The notes beneath the pieces were generated by a model, which had not been told where the DNA came from, searched no databases, and saw nothing but the letters and a program-made list of their open reading frames with translations. DNA of 64,000 nucleotides from Streptomyces sp. I6 (GTDB lineage: Bacteria > Actinomycetota > Actinomycetes > Streptomycetales > Streptomycetaceae), in assembly GCA_003725745.1 (NCBI GenBank), contig RHDP01000001.1, forward strand, positions 3,177,001 through 3,241,000. The letters run 5' to 3'. Made by a program: the position numbers and the translations under genes. Within the stretch, counting starts at the first letter, position 1. Each line of letters opens with the position of its first letter. Of the stretch, positions 10,801 to 17,987 are shown piece by piece.

Positions 10801-11037
10801 GTGCAGCAGGCCAAGGTCAACAGTCCCACCCAGTTCGCCGAGTCCCCGGATTTCGACGATGCCGTCACGGGAGCAGTCGCGGACAACCAGGGCGCGCACA
10901 CCAAGATGAGCGACTACTTCTTCACCAGCACCCCGGGGCGGGCCCAGCTCGTCGTCGAGTTGGCCAAGTGGTTCTACGCCGTGGTGGTCGATCAGGTGGA
11001 AAGCAACGACGAGGGCACGGATCCCGTCCCGCAGTAA
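7891..11037 (+). CDS. hsdR: Type I restriction endonuclease subunit HsdR
   Basis: Motor and nuclease subunit that translocates and cuts unmodified DNA. The N-terminal PD-(D/E)xK nuclease is intact (D146 and AELK with E160 and K162). The SF2 helicase core shows Walker A HSAGSGKTDS (K326), Walker B ADEAH, the AFTATP motif III and a NKFQTGFDQP motif VI region. Length is 1048 residues. The ATG overlaps the hsdS stop (TGATG). With hsdM and hsdS this makes a complete, apparently active restriction system carried at the left end of the island. Confidence 0.94.
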   Translation: MGQHNEMQFEKELCEHLAAQGWLYSEDDTGYDRERAVFRKDLLGWLEDTQDGELAKVVKTGAADEAKQQDQVLDRLVKCLTNDMENGGGTLNVLRHGFKHLSARFRMCQFRPESTLNAKTVEDYDKVRLRVMRQVHFSTADQRSVDLVFFINGLPVATAELKTDFTQTVEDAKQQYRSSRHPKDPGTKHVQPLFTSGRGALVHFAVSNDEVWMTTKLAGEKTVFLPFNRGTEDGGAGNPLNAEGSPSSYLWERVLQRDAWLNIFGRFMYIKHDQHTDPITGKKTRSATLRFPRFHQWEAVTKVTNKVIEEGAGHRYLIQHSAGSGKTDSISWLAHRLARLQVDNTKVFDSVIVVTDRNVLDGQLQDAIKQIDNDQGIVLAIDRRQAAREGSSKSGVLAKALTDGKLIIVVTIQTFPHAMDEIRQSKGLKGKRFAVIADEAHSSQSGQVANKLKAVLTSEELKEIEEGGEVDIESVLASEASERAASENISYFAFTATPKGKTLELFGRVPEGTTLPPQAFHVYSMKQAIEEGFILDVLRGYHSFKLAFQVGQNAAGGDSEVDQSEATKQVMRWVKLNPQTIAQKAAIIVEHFRSNVAHLLDGHAKAMVVADSRKAAVRFKLAIDDYIAKKGLGYGTLVAFSGKVDDPESGPTDFTETSMNPGIYDLRTAFQGDEYKVMIVANKFQTGFDQPLLCAMYVDRPLSGVTAVQTLSRLNRTYVTPSGIHKTSAMAQVVDFVNSPDIIQEAFEPYYTDAHLEQATDPNLVHDLSAKLDTFGIYTPAEIDQCAEAFVMNKGNNALTAAVNPGKKRFQDRYTAALVANGGEGEKAVLEELDLFRKDVGTFVRLYDFMSQIIDYGDADLEKRSIYLRLLARRIQPDNYTAPIDLSDVVLQNVKQIDKGKVDISLGGQDVALKGVTGAGSASKKDPKIVAFQTVLERLNDLFGNEDFTTTQKVSFLEALLGSLLEDQDLVQQAKVNSPTQFAESPDFDDAVTGAVADNQGAHTKMSDYFFTSTPGRAQLVVELAKWFYAVVVDQVESNDEGTDPVPQ

Positions 11038-11080
11038 TGCCGGTGGTTGGACACCAAGGAGCGAGTCCCGCTGAGACGCG

Positions 11081-11122
11081 GCAGGGGGTGGGATGGTGAT
11101 ACCTCCCCATCCCACCCCCTGC
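11081..11122. terminator. Bidirectional terminator between hsdR and int
   Basis: Perfect 16-bp stem (GCAGGGGGTGGGATGG at 11081-11096 with its complement at 11107-11122) and a 10-nt loop. It separates the convergent hsdR and integrase transcripts. Confidence 0.85.
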
Positions 11123-11155
11123 GCTCTTGGCCTGACCATTAGCGCGCCGCCGGCG

Positions 11156-12918
11156 CTACCACTCGTCTGTATCGCCGTACTTTCCTGGGTGACGGGCGCG
11201 ATCCACAGCCTGTGCACATGCTTCGGCGAATGCTGCCTCGACGGCCGTCCTGTCCGTGCCTCGCACCTGCGCCTCGACCTCCTGGCCCGTACCGGAGCGT
11301 CGGGCCGTGCGCCAGGCCGAGACGCGGTCGGTGTAGCGGTCGGTCTCGAAGTCCCAGGCCGGCACCGACCACTGTTCCGGGACTCCGGTCGCCGCGCGTT
11401 CCCCACCGGGGAGGAACAGGGCCCGGGCGTGGAAGGCCACGGTCCGTTCCGGCATTCGGTCGCGGATGGCGCTCGCGCCGCCGGGGCCCTGGTGTTCCCA
11501 GCGCCAGCGGTCCCATTCCTCGACCTCGGCAGAGTGGTCGGGCCAGTCCTCGCTCCACCGTGCGACGACCTCGTCGGCGTGCTCGCGGTGGAGGAAGGGA
11601 ACTCGCCGCTCGCCGAGACGGGCGGCACCACCAGCTCGGCGGGGACGGGACTCTGGCCGACGTCCGGCGCGGCACTTCCCGCAACCTGGTCCGTGCCCCA
11701 CAGGAGGCCGCCGACCTTGGCGGCGGTGTCCTTGAGGACGCGGCTGGTCAGGTGCTGGTAGCGGCGGCGCATCCGGGCGGACTTGCCGGGTTCCCAGCCC
11801 ATGATGGAGTCGACGACCGCGTCGGAGACGCCGAGGATGAGCAGGACGGTCGCCGCGGTGTGGCGGGCGTCGTGAAGGCGGGCATCGCGGACGCCAGCGG
11901 CCCTCAGCAGCTCCTTCCACTTGTGGTAGTCCGTGTTCGGGTTCAGGGGCTCGCCAGTGGGCGACGTGAACACGTACCCCTTCTCCGTCCACAGGTCACG
12001 GGCCCGGGCTCGCTCGCGTGCCTGGTCCTCCTTGTGTTGGCGCAGGAGCTGGAGGAGTTCGTCCGGGGCGCCGACGGGCCGCTGGCCGGCGCGAGACTTG
12101 GCGTTCTTGGTCTCGCGCCGGGTGTTGATCTTCTGGGGGCAGTAGCCGGGCTTGCGCCCGCAGCGGTCTCCGCAGCCGTGCTTGTAGCGGGGCCGCAGCC
12201 GGCCACGGCGTACACGGATGACGCCGAGCTCGAAGTCGACGTCGTCCCACTGCATGCCGAGAACTTCGCCCTGGCGCAGGCCGAGGGCGAGCGCGATGAC
12301 CCAGCGGGCGGTGTTGCGGTGCTTGGCCGCCTCGGCGAGCAGGTGCTGGACCTCCTCGACCGTGTACGGCTCGACCTCCTCCTCTTCGACCTTGGGGGCC
12401 TTGGCGATGGAGGCCGGGTTGGCGGTGAGGTGCTGGCGGCGCACAGCCTCGTTCAGCGCCGTGCGGAGCGTGCGGTGGGCCTGGTGGGCGGTGCCAGCGG
12501 CGCTGCCGTTGGCCTGCATCTTCTTGTAGAAGCGCTCCAGGTGCTCGGGGTCGAGCTTCTGCAGGCGGTGGGCGCCCAGGCCGGGGATGAGGTGGTGATA
12601 GACCGCCACCCGGTAGCCGTCGATCGTGTTCTCCGAGACGTGCGCGGCGGCGATGTTCTCGACCCAGTGGGTGAGCCACGTCTCCACGGTCCACGACTGG
12701 CCGGCCTTGCGGACGGTCCCCTTGTCACGTTGCCGTTCCAGCTCGCGCACGAGCTTGGTGACCTCTGCGCGGGTCTTACGACCGACGTGGCGACGGTCAG
12801 GCGTGCCGTCGTCCTTGACCCCGACGGTGACGCGGCCGTGCCATCGGCCATCCTTGCCGAGATAGATCGACGAAGCGCCGTTGGGCTGACGGGGCTTCGG
12901 TCCAGAGGCTCGCGTCAT
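11156..12918 (-). CDS. Tyrosine recombinase (integrase) with C-terminal extension, probable frameshift
   Basis: Site-specific recombinase expected to act on the tRNA-Ser att sites. It has an N-terminal AP2-like arm-binding region, a SAM-like core-binding domain (about residues 65-165) and a catalytic domain with the first Arg in ALALGLRQGE and the box HDARHTAATVLLILG. A Cys-rich zinc-knuckle-like insert (CGDRCGRKPGYC) lies between them. The recognisable integrase ends near LLWG (about 11690). The same frame stays open to 10651 without family character, whereas the -1 frame carries well-formed protein ending YGDTDEW at 11156; one lost base between 11600 and 11690 would join them. Remnants of both parts occur outside attR. 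The 3' boundary is therefore uncertain. Confidence 0.8.
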
Positions 12919-13211
12919 GCGGCGGCCCCGAAGTCGGTCGCCGACAGACGGCGGGCCAGGAAGTCGTTCACCGCCTCCGCTGGGATGCGGCGCAAGCTAC
13001 CGATCTTGACGGAAGCGATCTCGCCGGTGGAGACGTACTCGTACAGCTTGGTGCGGCCGATGCCGATCCGGCGGGCGGCCTCGGCGACGGTCAGCGCGAC
13101 CAGGGTCGTGTCGCCGGCGGATCGCCGCTCCGCCATGAGGGTGCGCAGGGCGTCTTCGGGGACGTCCAGGAGGTGGGCTATCTGGGAAATGGGCAGCGCG
13201 GGCTGCGGCAT
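12915..13211 (-). CDS. Excisionase / AlpA-like helix-turn-helix protein
   Basis: A 98-residue DNA-binding protein with a MerR/Xis-type helix-turn-helix (LTVAEAARRIGIGRTKLYEY, about residues 40-60) and wing (IGSLRRIPAEAVNDFLARR). Such proteins bend DNA for excisive recombination. It overlaps the integrase start by 4 nt, the usual xis-int order, so both are co-expressed. An 18-bp sequence 69 bp upstream recurs, inverted, before the replication gene. Confidence 0.85.
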   Translation of the reverse strand: MPQPALPISQIAHLLDVPEDALRTLMAERRSAGDTTLVALTVAEAARRIGIGRTKLYEYVSTGEIASVKIGSLRRIPAEAVNDFLARRLSATDFGAAA

Positions 13212-13279
13212 GAGGTACTCCTCCCACCGGCATCGCAGCGTCGCGGGAGCGGCAACTCCCGTCGGCCTGGCCGGTGGCG

Positions 13280-13297
13280 TCGTTCAGGGATGGATGG
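13280..13297 (-). promoter_or_regulatory. 18-bp site upstream of xis-int
   Basis: TCGTTCAGGGATGGATGG on the plus strand is the exact reverse complement of 14124-14141. The two sites point outward from the XRE gene and lie 69 and 57 bp from the starts of xis and of the replication gene. They are probably shared operators or promoter elements. Confidence 0.6.
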
Positions 13298-13380
13298 GTC
13301 GGTGGATGATCGTCGGCGACGGAGGTCGCCGTGTGTGGGGGTTCTCGGCGTTCGTAGCGCCGTGAGGGGGTAGCGGCCGA

Positions 13381-13920
13381 CTATTCGCCGGTGGGTGGCT
13401 TCCCCTGGTTTCGCAGGTGCGCCCGGGACGGGTGCAGGCTCCTCTGCAGGGCCCGTTCTTCGAGCCGGAGGAGTTCGTCGACCTGTCCTCTCTGCTCGGG
13501 GCCCTTGTCCCCGTATGCGTTGAGTTCCATGTCGATCTCGTGCAGGTGCATCTGGTTCCGGTCGATCGCCGCTCGCAGTTGGTGGTACTCCCGCGTCATC
13601 TGGACGTACTCACGGGCAAGCTCACGAATGCGGGGCGTGGCCAGTTCTCCTGGCGGCCCCGTCAGGTCCTGCATGGTGATGTCGAAGACCTTGCAGAAGC
13701 CGAGCGCCTCGTCGAGGTTGACCCTGCGACGGGGTTTGCCGCTCTCGATGCGCCAGATCGCCGACTGGTTGATCGGATGGCCGACGGCGGCCATCTCCTC
13801 GGCGAGTTTCACTGTGCTCCAACCGCGGACCTCGCGCTCCAGCTTGATGCGTGCGGCGACGTGCTCCTCCGGCATCGGACGACCGGGGCCGGCGCGCTCC
13901 GCACCTTCCTCACCGCTCAC
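13381..13920 (-). CDS. XRE-family helix-turn-helix regulator
   Basis: Cytoplasmic transcription regulator. The HTH spans roughly residues 25-75 (VKLAEEMAAVGHPINQSAIW, then RIESGKPRRRVNLDEALGF). The C-terminal half is helical and charged. GTG at 13920 is preferred over the GTG at 13926 because the GGGAGG ribosome site then has proper spacing. It sits between xis-int and the replication gene, flanked by the inverted 18-bp sites, and a TGCAA-N4-TTGCA palindrome lies 74 bp upstream, so it likely controls excision and replication as well as itself. Confidence 0.8.
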   Translation of the reverse strand: MSGEEGAERAGPGRPMPEEHVAARIKLEREVRGWSTVKLAEEMAAVGHPINQSAIWRIESGKPRRRVNLDEALGFCKVFDITMQDLTGPPGELATPRIRELAREYVQMTREYHQLRAAIDRNQMHLHEIDMELNAYGDKGPEQRGQVDELLRLEERALQRSLHPSRAHLRNQGKPPTGE

Positions 13921-13993
13921 TCGCACCTCCCTTCACGCGACAACGGGTCCACTGGGGCCAACGTCCACAACTAAACATCGTTGCGGAGTGAAA

Positions 13994-14007
13994 TGCAAGG
14001 CGTTGCA
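13994..14007. promoter_or_regulatory. Palindrome TGCAA-N4-TTGCA upstream of the XRE gene
   Basis: A perfect 5+5 palindrome (TGCAAGGCGTTGCA) in the divergent region between the XRE gene and the replication gene. Its size and position suit an autoregulatory operator. Confidence 0.45.
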
Positions 14008-14123
14008 CTGCCGAAAATCTCGGCTATGGTCGTAGTCCGCCGTACAGCGGCGGACGGATCCGCACACGCAAGCGGCCCCGGTGCTACGAACACCGGGGCC
14101 GAAGTAGAGGCTCCACCGCACAA

Positions 14124-14141
14124 CCATCCATCCCTGAACGA
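14124..14141 (+). promoter_or_regulatory. 18-bp site upstream of the replication gene
   Basis: CCATCCATCCCTGAACGA, the inverted partner of 13280-13297, 57 bp before the preferred GTG start of the replication ATPase. Confidence 0.6.
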
Positions 14142-14197
14142 TCGAAACCGGAGGCCGGGGTTGCCGCCCCGTAATGGCCTGCCGGGTGAGGAGCTCC

Positions 14198-15718
14198 GTG
14201 ACCCAGGGTACGACCCTGCCATCCCAGACGCCATCCCGCTTCGACGAGGGCCCCACCCCGACGGAGCCTCCGTTCAACGTGGACGCCGAGCGCGCGGTCC
14301 TTGGCGCCTGCATGCACAAAGCCGACGTCATCGAGGCGATCCGGCCAGTCCTGGGTGACGACGCCTTCTACCGGCCGGCGCACGAGACCATCTGGCGCGC
14401 GCTTCTCACCCAGCACCGTGAGGACAAGCCGACCGACCCGATCGTCCTCACCGAGCTGCTCCAGCAGCGAGGTGACCTGCAACGGGTCGGCGGTCCCGCC
14501 TACGTGTTCCAGATCGCGGACGCGCCCTACGGCACCGGCAGCGCGGAGCACCACGCGGAGATCGTCCGCGAGAAGGCCGACCTGCGCCGCCTGGTGACAT
14601 CCGCCGTACGCACCCTCCAGCGGGCCCAGGAGCCCGGGGCGGATCCCGAGGCGATACGCAGCGAGGTCGAAGCGGAGGTACGTGCCGAACGCGAGCGCGC
14701 GCTCGCTTCGGGGCAGGGGCGGCTGTCCCGCTTCGCCACCGACGGTTGGTCGTTCGTCAAAGAGAGCGGCGCGGACGCCGAGCCCCTGTGGGGCACCCGC
14801 GATAAGACCGTATGGGCTCCGGGCGAGAGCCTGATGATCGTCGGCGCTCCGGGCGTCGGCAAGACGACCCTGGCCCATCAGGTGATCTTTGCCCGCCTCG
14901 GCTTGCAGGAGACCGTCCTGGAGATGCCCGTCGCCCCCAGCAGGCGCGTGCTCTACCTGGCCATGGACCGCCCGAAGCAGATCGCCAGGGCCATGGCCCG
15001 CCGCGTCTTCCCCACCGACGAGAGGATCCTGCGCGAGCGGCTCGTGGTCTGGGAAGGTCCGCTGCCCGCCACACTCGACAAGGAGCCCGACCTCCTCGCC
15101 GACCTCGCCGCCGCCCACCAGGCCGACACCATCGTGATCGACAGCCTCAAGGACGCGGTCAGCACGATGGTCGACGACAGCCTCGCGGTCGCCTTCCACA
15201 ACGCCCGCATGCGCGCTCTGCGCAACGGCGTGGAGATCATGGAGCTGCACCACCAGCGCAAGGCCACCGCCGACGCGCCGCGCGGCCAGCGCCCCAGCCT
15301 GGACCAGGTCTACGGCTCCACCTGGATCACCGCCGGCGCGGGCAGCGTCCTGTTCGTCACCGGCCGGGCGGGGGACCCCGCGGTCACCCTGCATCACCTC
15401 AAGACCCCCACCGGCGAGGTCGGCCCCCTGGACGTCACGCACGACCACGTGCGCGGCACCACCACCGTCGACCCCACCAAGGACCCCGCCGTCCTGCTGC
15501 GCAACGCCCCCAACGGGCTGACCGCACGCGACCTGGCGACCATCCTCATCGGCGGAGGCGACCCCGAACGAGCCGACATCGAGAAGGCGCGACGCCACCT
15601 CAGCCGCCTCGTCGACAGCGGCCTGGCCACCAAGGCCGACGGCATCGCCGGAGGGGCCGGAGGCGGCCAGCAGGCCCGCTACTACGCCTCCGCCCGCCAC
15701 CTCACCGCCGTCGGCTGA
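14198..15718 (+). CDS. Replication ATPase: DnaB N-terminal domain fused to a RepA-like P-loop ATPase
   Basis: A 506-residue protein. The N-terminus resembles the DnaB helicase N-terminal domain (NVDAERAVLGACMHKADVIE and PAYVFQIADAPYG). The middle is a RecA-fold ATPase with Walker A GAPGVGKTTL (K222) and a Walker B strand ending in ADTIVIDSLKDAV, as in plasmid RepA/AAA_25 proteins. The C-terminus looks winged-helix. GTG at 14198 has a GAGGAG ribosome site 4 nt upstream; an ATG at 14174 is less well placed. Probably the element's replication initiator or helicase, with iteron-like repeats just downstream. Confidence 0.8.
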   Translation: MTQGTTLPSQTPSRFDEGPTPTEPPFNVDAERAVLGACMHKADVIEAIRPVLGDDAFYRPAHETIWRALLTQHREDKPTDPIVLTELLQQRGDLQRVGGPAYVFQIADAPYGTGSAEHHAEIVREKADLRRLVTSAVRTLQRAQEPGADPEAIRSEVEAEVRAERERALASGQGRLSRFATDGWSFVKESGADAEPLWGTRDKTVWAPGESLMIVGAPGVGKTTLAHQVIFARLGLQETVLEMPVAPSRRVLYLAMDRPKQIARAMARRVFPTDERILRERLVVWEGPLPATLDKEPDLLADLAAAHQADTIVIDSLKDAVSTMVDDSLAVAFHNARMRALRNGVEIMELHHQRKATADAPRGQRPSLDQVYGSTWITAGAGSVLFVTGRAGDPAVTLHHLKTPTGEVGPLDVTHDHVRGTTTVDPTKDPAVLLRNAPNGLTARDLATILIGGGDPERADIEKARRHLSRLVDSGLATKADGIAGGAGGGQQARYYASARHLTAVG

Positions 15719-15739
15719 GCCCCGCACCGACCCCCTGAA

Positions 15740-15879
15740 AGCGTTCACGCGACCGTACACGCGGCCCCTGCGCCAGCACACCGCCATGAACCGCTCACAG
15801 CGCACACGCTCACCGCAAAACCGCAGGTAGAGCGATCACGCGACCGTCCACGCCGTACACGCACCCAAGCGATCACGCG
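15740..15879 (+). repeat. Iteron-like direct repeats AGCGWTCACGCG
   Basis: Three copies of AGCGWTCACGCG (15740-15751, 15831-15842, 15868-15879). The first two are followed by ACCGTMCACGC. They lie in the 250-bp gap after the replication ATPase, so a replication origin or replication-protein binding region is plausible. Confidence 0.5.
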
Positions 15880-15881
15880 CG

Positions 15882-15904
15882 GGGCCCCCTTTAGAAGGGG
15901 GCCC
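15882..15904 (+). terminator. Strong hairpin, 10-bp stem
   Basis: GGGCCCCCTT (15882-15891), loop TAG, AAGGGGGCCC (15895-15904). It adjoins the third iteron and lies 65 bp before the next gene. It could end the replication transcript or belong to the origin. Confidence 0.6.
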
Positions 15905-15969
15905 GCGTGTACGCCCCCTCCGTGAACGCCGTGATCGTCTCCCCAACCTCCCTCGGAGGAGCCCCGTAC

Positions 15970-17313
15970 ATGCCGCCCGCGACAACCGACACACTCGCCA
16001 CCGCTCCATTCCCGCACGCCGACAGCCCGCTCCTGCCCGTGGCCGTCTTGGCCGTCGCCGCCGGCGCACTGCTGGTGGGCCTGAGGGCCCGACGTAGCCA
16101 ACGCCGCACCCACGATCGGAAGTGGCGCCCCTCGGCCGCGGTCGTCGCTGCGACCGTGGCGGCGCTGGTGTGCACCGCCTACAGCGCGGACACCAGCTGG
16201 TGGTTCGCCGCCCACTACCTCGACATGCGCAACACCGCCGAGCGCACCGCGATGTTCGCCGCCGCCGAACTCGCCCTGTTCTCGATGGCGCTGATGGCCC
16301 GCCAGAACCTGCACGGGCCGAGGCAGGCGGCCGGCCTGCCCGGAGTCCTGGTCTGGGTGATCACCGCCATGCAGACCATCCCCGCCTTCGCCGAGTCCGG
16401 CTTGGTCGGCGGCACCGTGCGCGCCTTCACTGGCCCAGTGATGGCGGCCGTGCTGTGGCACCTGGCCATGGGCATCGAGCTCCGCCAGCGCACCCCCGAC
16501 GCCGCGTCCCACGGGCTCGCCGCCGTCCTCACACGGCAGGCCCGCGAGCGGCTGCTCGCCCGCCTGGGGATCGTCGAGCAGGACCAGAGTGCCGCCGAGA
16601 TCATCCGCGACCGGGCCACGCAGCGGGCGGTCGCCCTGGCCGCCCGGCTCGCCGAGATGAGGCCCGAGCAGCGCACCGAATGGGCGGGCCGACGCACCGT
16701 GCGCCGCCTGTCCAAGACCCTCGCCCGCTCCGGCATCGACGCCGATCCGCGCCGCAACGAGCAGCTGCTACGCCAGCTCGCAACCCGCCGCCAAGCAGCC
16801 GCCCTGGCCACCATCGACCTGCCCGGGCGATGGGCCACGCCCGCCGGGCAGCCCGTCAGCCCGCCCGACCACTCCCGGGCAGACGCCGACGAGCGGGCGG
16901 AAGGCAACGGGCGGGCAGAAGACCGCGCCCGCCTGCACCCATCAGATCCGGGCGACGAGGAACCCCACCCGGGCGCCCGCCCGCAATCCGCCCGCCCGAA
17001 TCCCAACACCCGCTCCGGCCCGGAAACGACAGCCCGCCTGCAAGGGGCGGCTCCGCCGCCCACGGGCAGCGGTTCTGGCACCACACCGGGCAAGAGCCGT
17101 AAGCCGAAGCCGAAGCGGCCTGGCCGCAAACCCCGCGCCTCCGACGAGATGCTTCGCGACTACGCGCACCGTCTCCACGACGAGCACGGCCGCCTGTCCC
17201 GCGACTCCCTGGAACAGGTCGTACGCGACGACGGATACAGCGTCGCCAGCGACCACGCCGGCGAGATCGTCCGCACGGTCAAGGCCGAACTGAACGCCTC
17301 CCGCGACGACTGA
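15970..17313 (+). CDS. Polytopic membrane protein of the element (DUF2637/spread-protein-like)
   Basis: A 447-residue protein. The first 190 residues contain about four or five hydrophobic segments (LLPVAVLAVAAGALLVGL, AAVVAATVAALVC, a pair around VLVWVITAMQTIPAF and MAAVLWHLAMGIEL). The rest is cytoplasmic: a charged helical region, a Pro/Gly-rich linker and a basic stretch (GKSRKPKPKRPGRKPR) before a small C-terminal helical domain. ATG at 15970 has a GGAGGA ribosome site. Membrane proteins of this layout sit near transfer genes on Streptomyces plasmids, and I infer a role in transfer or spread. The exact family is not certain. Confidence 0.65.
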   Translation: MPPATTDTLATAPFPHADSPLLPVAVLAVAAGALLVGLRARRSQRRTHDRKWRPSAAVVAATVAALVCTAYSADTSWWFAAHYLDMRNTAERTAMFAAAELALFSMALMARQNLHGPRQAAGLPGVLVWVITAMQTIPAFAESGLVGGTVRAFTGPVMAAVLWHLAMGIELRQRTPDAASHGLAAVLTRQARERLLARLGIVEQDQSAAEIIRDRATQRAVALAARLAEMRPEQRTEWAGRRTVRRLSKTLARSGIDADPRRNEQLLRQLATRRQAAALATIDLPGRWATPAGQPVSPPDHSRADADERAEGNGRAEDRARLHPSDPGDEEPHPGARPQSARPNPNTRSGPETTARLQGAAPPPTGSGSGTTPGKSRKPKPKRPGRKPRASDEMLRDYAHRLHDEHGRLSRDSLEQVVRDDGYSVASDHAGEIVRTVKAELNASRDD

Positions 17314-17363
17314 CGACCACCTGACTCAGCCTCCCGCCCCTCCACACCACCGACAGGAGACTC

Positions 17364-17987
17364 ATGCACCACGCGCGCCACAAACCCATCACGCCCCAGC
17401 AGCAGTCGTCCACCATCCCAGCCCACAGCACAGCAAGTTGGAGGTCCGGACACTCCCCCGCAGGGGGAGCGCCCGAACCCGACCCCGCCCCGGGGGTGGC
17501 GGGGCCCGTCCGGCACCAGGGGGCACCGGACGGGAAGACTGCGACCGAGGGCGGACCGCAGCCAGGCAAGGCCAGCCGCAAGGGCAAGGCCAGGAAGGGG
17601 AAGTCGCGTCCGCGTGACAAGGAGCAGCGCCCCGCTCACAGCGTCCGCCTCAACGAGCTAGAGCTCGCCATCATCCGATCCGGTGCCGATCACGTCGGCA
17701 TGAGTGTGGCCGGGTTCCTGGCCCACTCCGCGCTGGCCGCTGCCCGCGACCAGTCCCGCACCGCGGCGGCCATCGCCACCGAGCGGGACATCCTGACGGC
17801 CCTGTTCGGTGTGCGTCGTCAGCTCGGCTGGGCGGGCAGCAACGTCAACCAGATCGCCAAGGCACTCAACTCGGGCGCCGACGTACCGCACTTCGCTGCC
17901 GCCCTCGCCGACCTGCAGCGTGCCGCGCAGGCGGTCCAGCGGGCAGCCGACAGGGTCGCCAACGGGCAGGAGGGCGAGGCGGCGTGA
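17364..17987 (+). CDS. MobC-like mobilization accessory protein
   Basis: A 207-residue protein. The N-terminal 90 residues are low-complexity and basic. The C-terminal domain, from HSVRLNELELAIIRSGADHV to NVNQIAKALNSGADV, matches MobC-type relaxosome proteins, which bind oriT as ribbon-helix-helix-like dimers and help the relaxase nick. ATG at 17364 has an AGGAGA site. It is coupled to the relaxase gene by a 4-nt overlap. Three hairpins lie inside its 5' coding part, so the true start could be further in. Confidence 0.8.
   Translation: MHHARHKPITPQQQSSTIPAHSTASWRSGHSPAGGAPEPDPAPGVAGPVRHQGAPDGKTATEGGPQPGKASRKGKARKGKSRPRDKEQRPAHSVRLNELELAIIRSGADHVGMSVAGFLAHSALAAARDQSRTAAAIATERDILTALFGVRRQLGWAGSNVNQIAKALNSGADVPHFAAALADLQRAAQAVQRAADRVANGQEGEAA
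17453..17534 (+). other. Cluster of three hairpins, candidate oriT
   Basis: CTCCCCC/GGGGGAG (17453-17459 with 17463-17469), CCCCGCC/GGCGGGG (17483-17489 with 17498-17504) and CCCGTCCGG/CCGGACGGG (17505-17513 with 17526-17534) follow one another within 82 bp, directly ahead of the conserved MobC and relaxase domains. Transfer origins of MOBP elements are commonly next to mobC and contain inverted repeats. No nic consensus is identified. Confidence 0.35.

Noticed and set aside
10651-11150. Integrase extending into hsdR on the opposite strand
   Set aside because: The frame is open but crosses the bidirectional terminator at 11081-11122 and overlaps the hsdR 3' end; family similarity stops near 11690.
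13280-14141. Invertible DNA segment between the 18-bp inverted repeats
   Set aside because: Possible in principle, but positions relative to two gene starts fit paired regulatory sites better, and no invertase other than the integrase is present.
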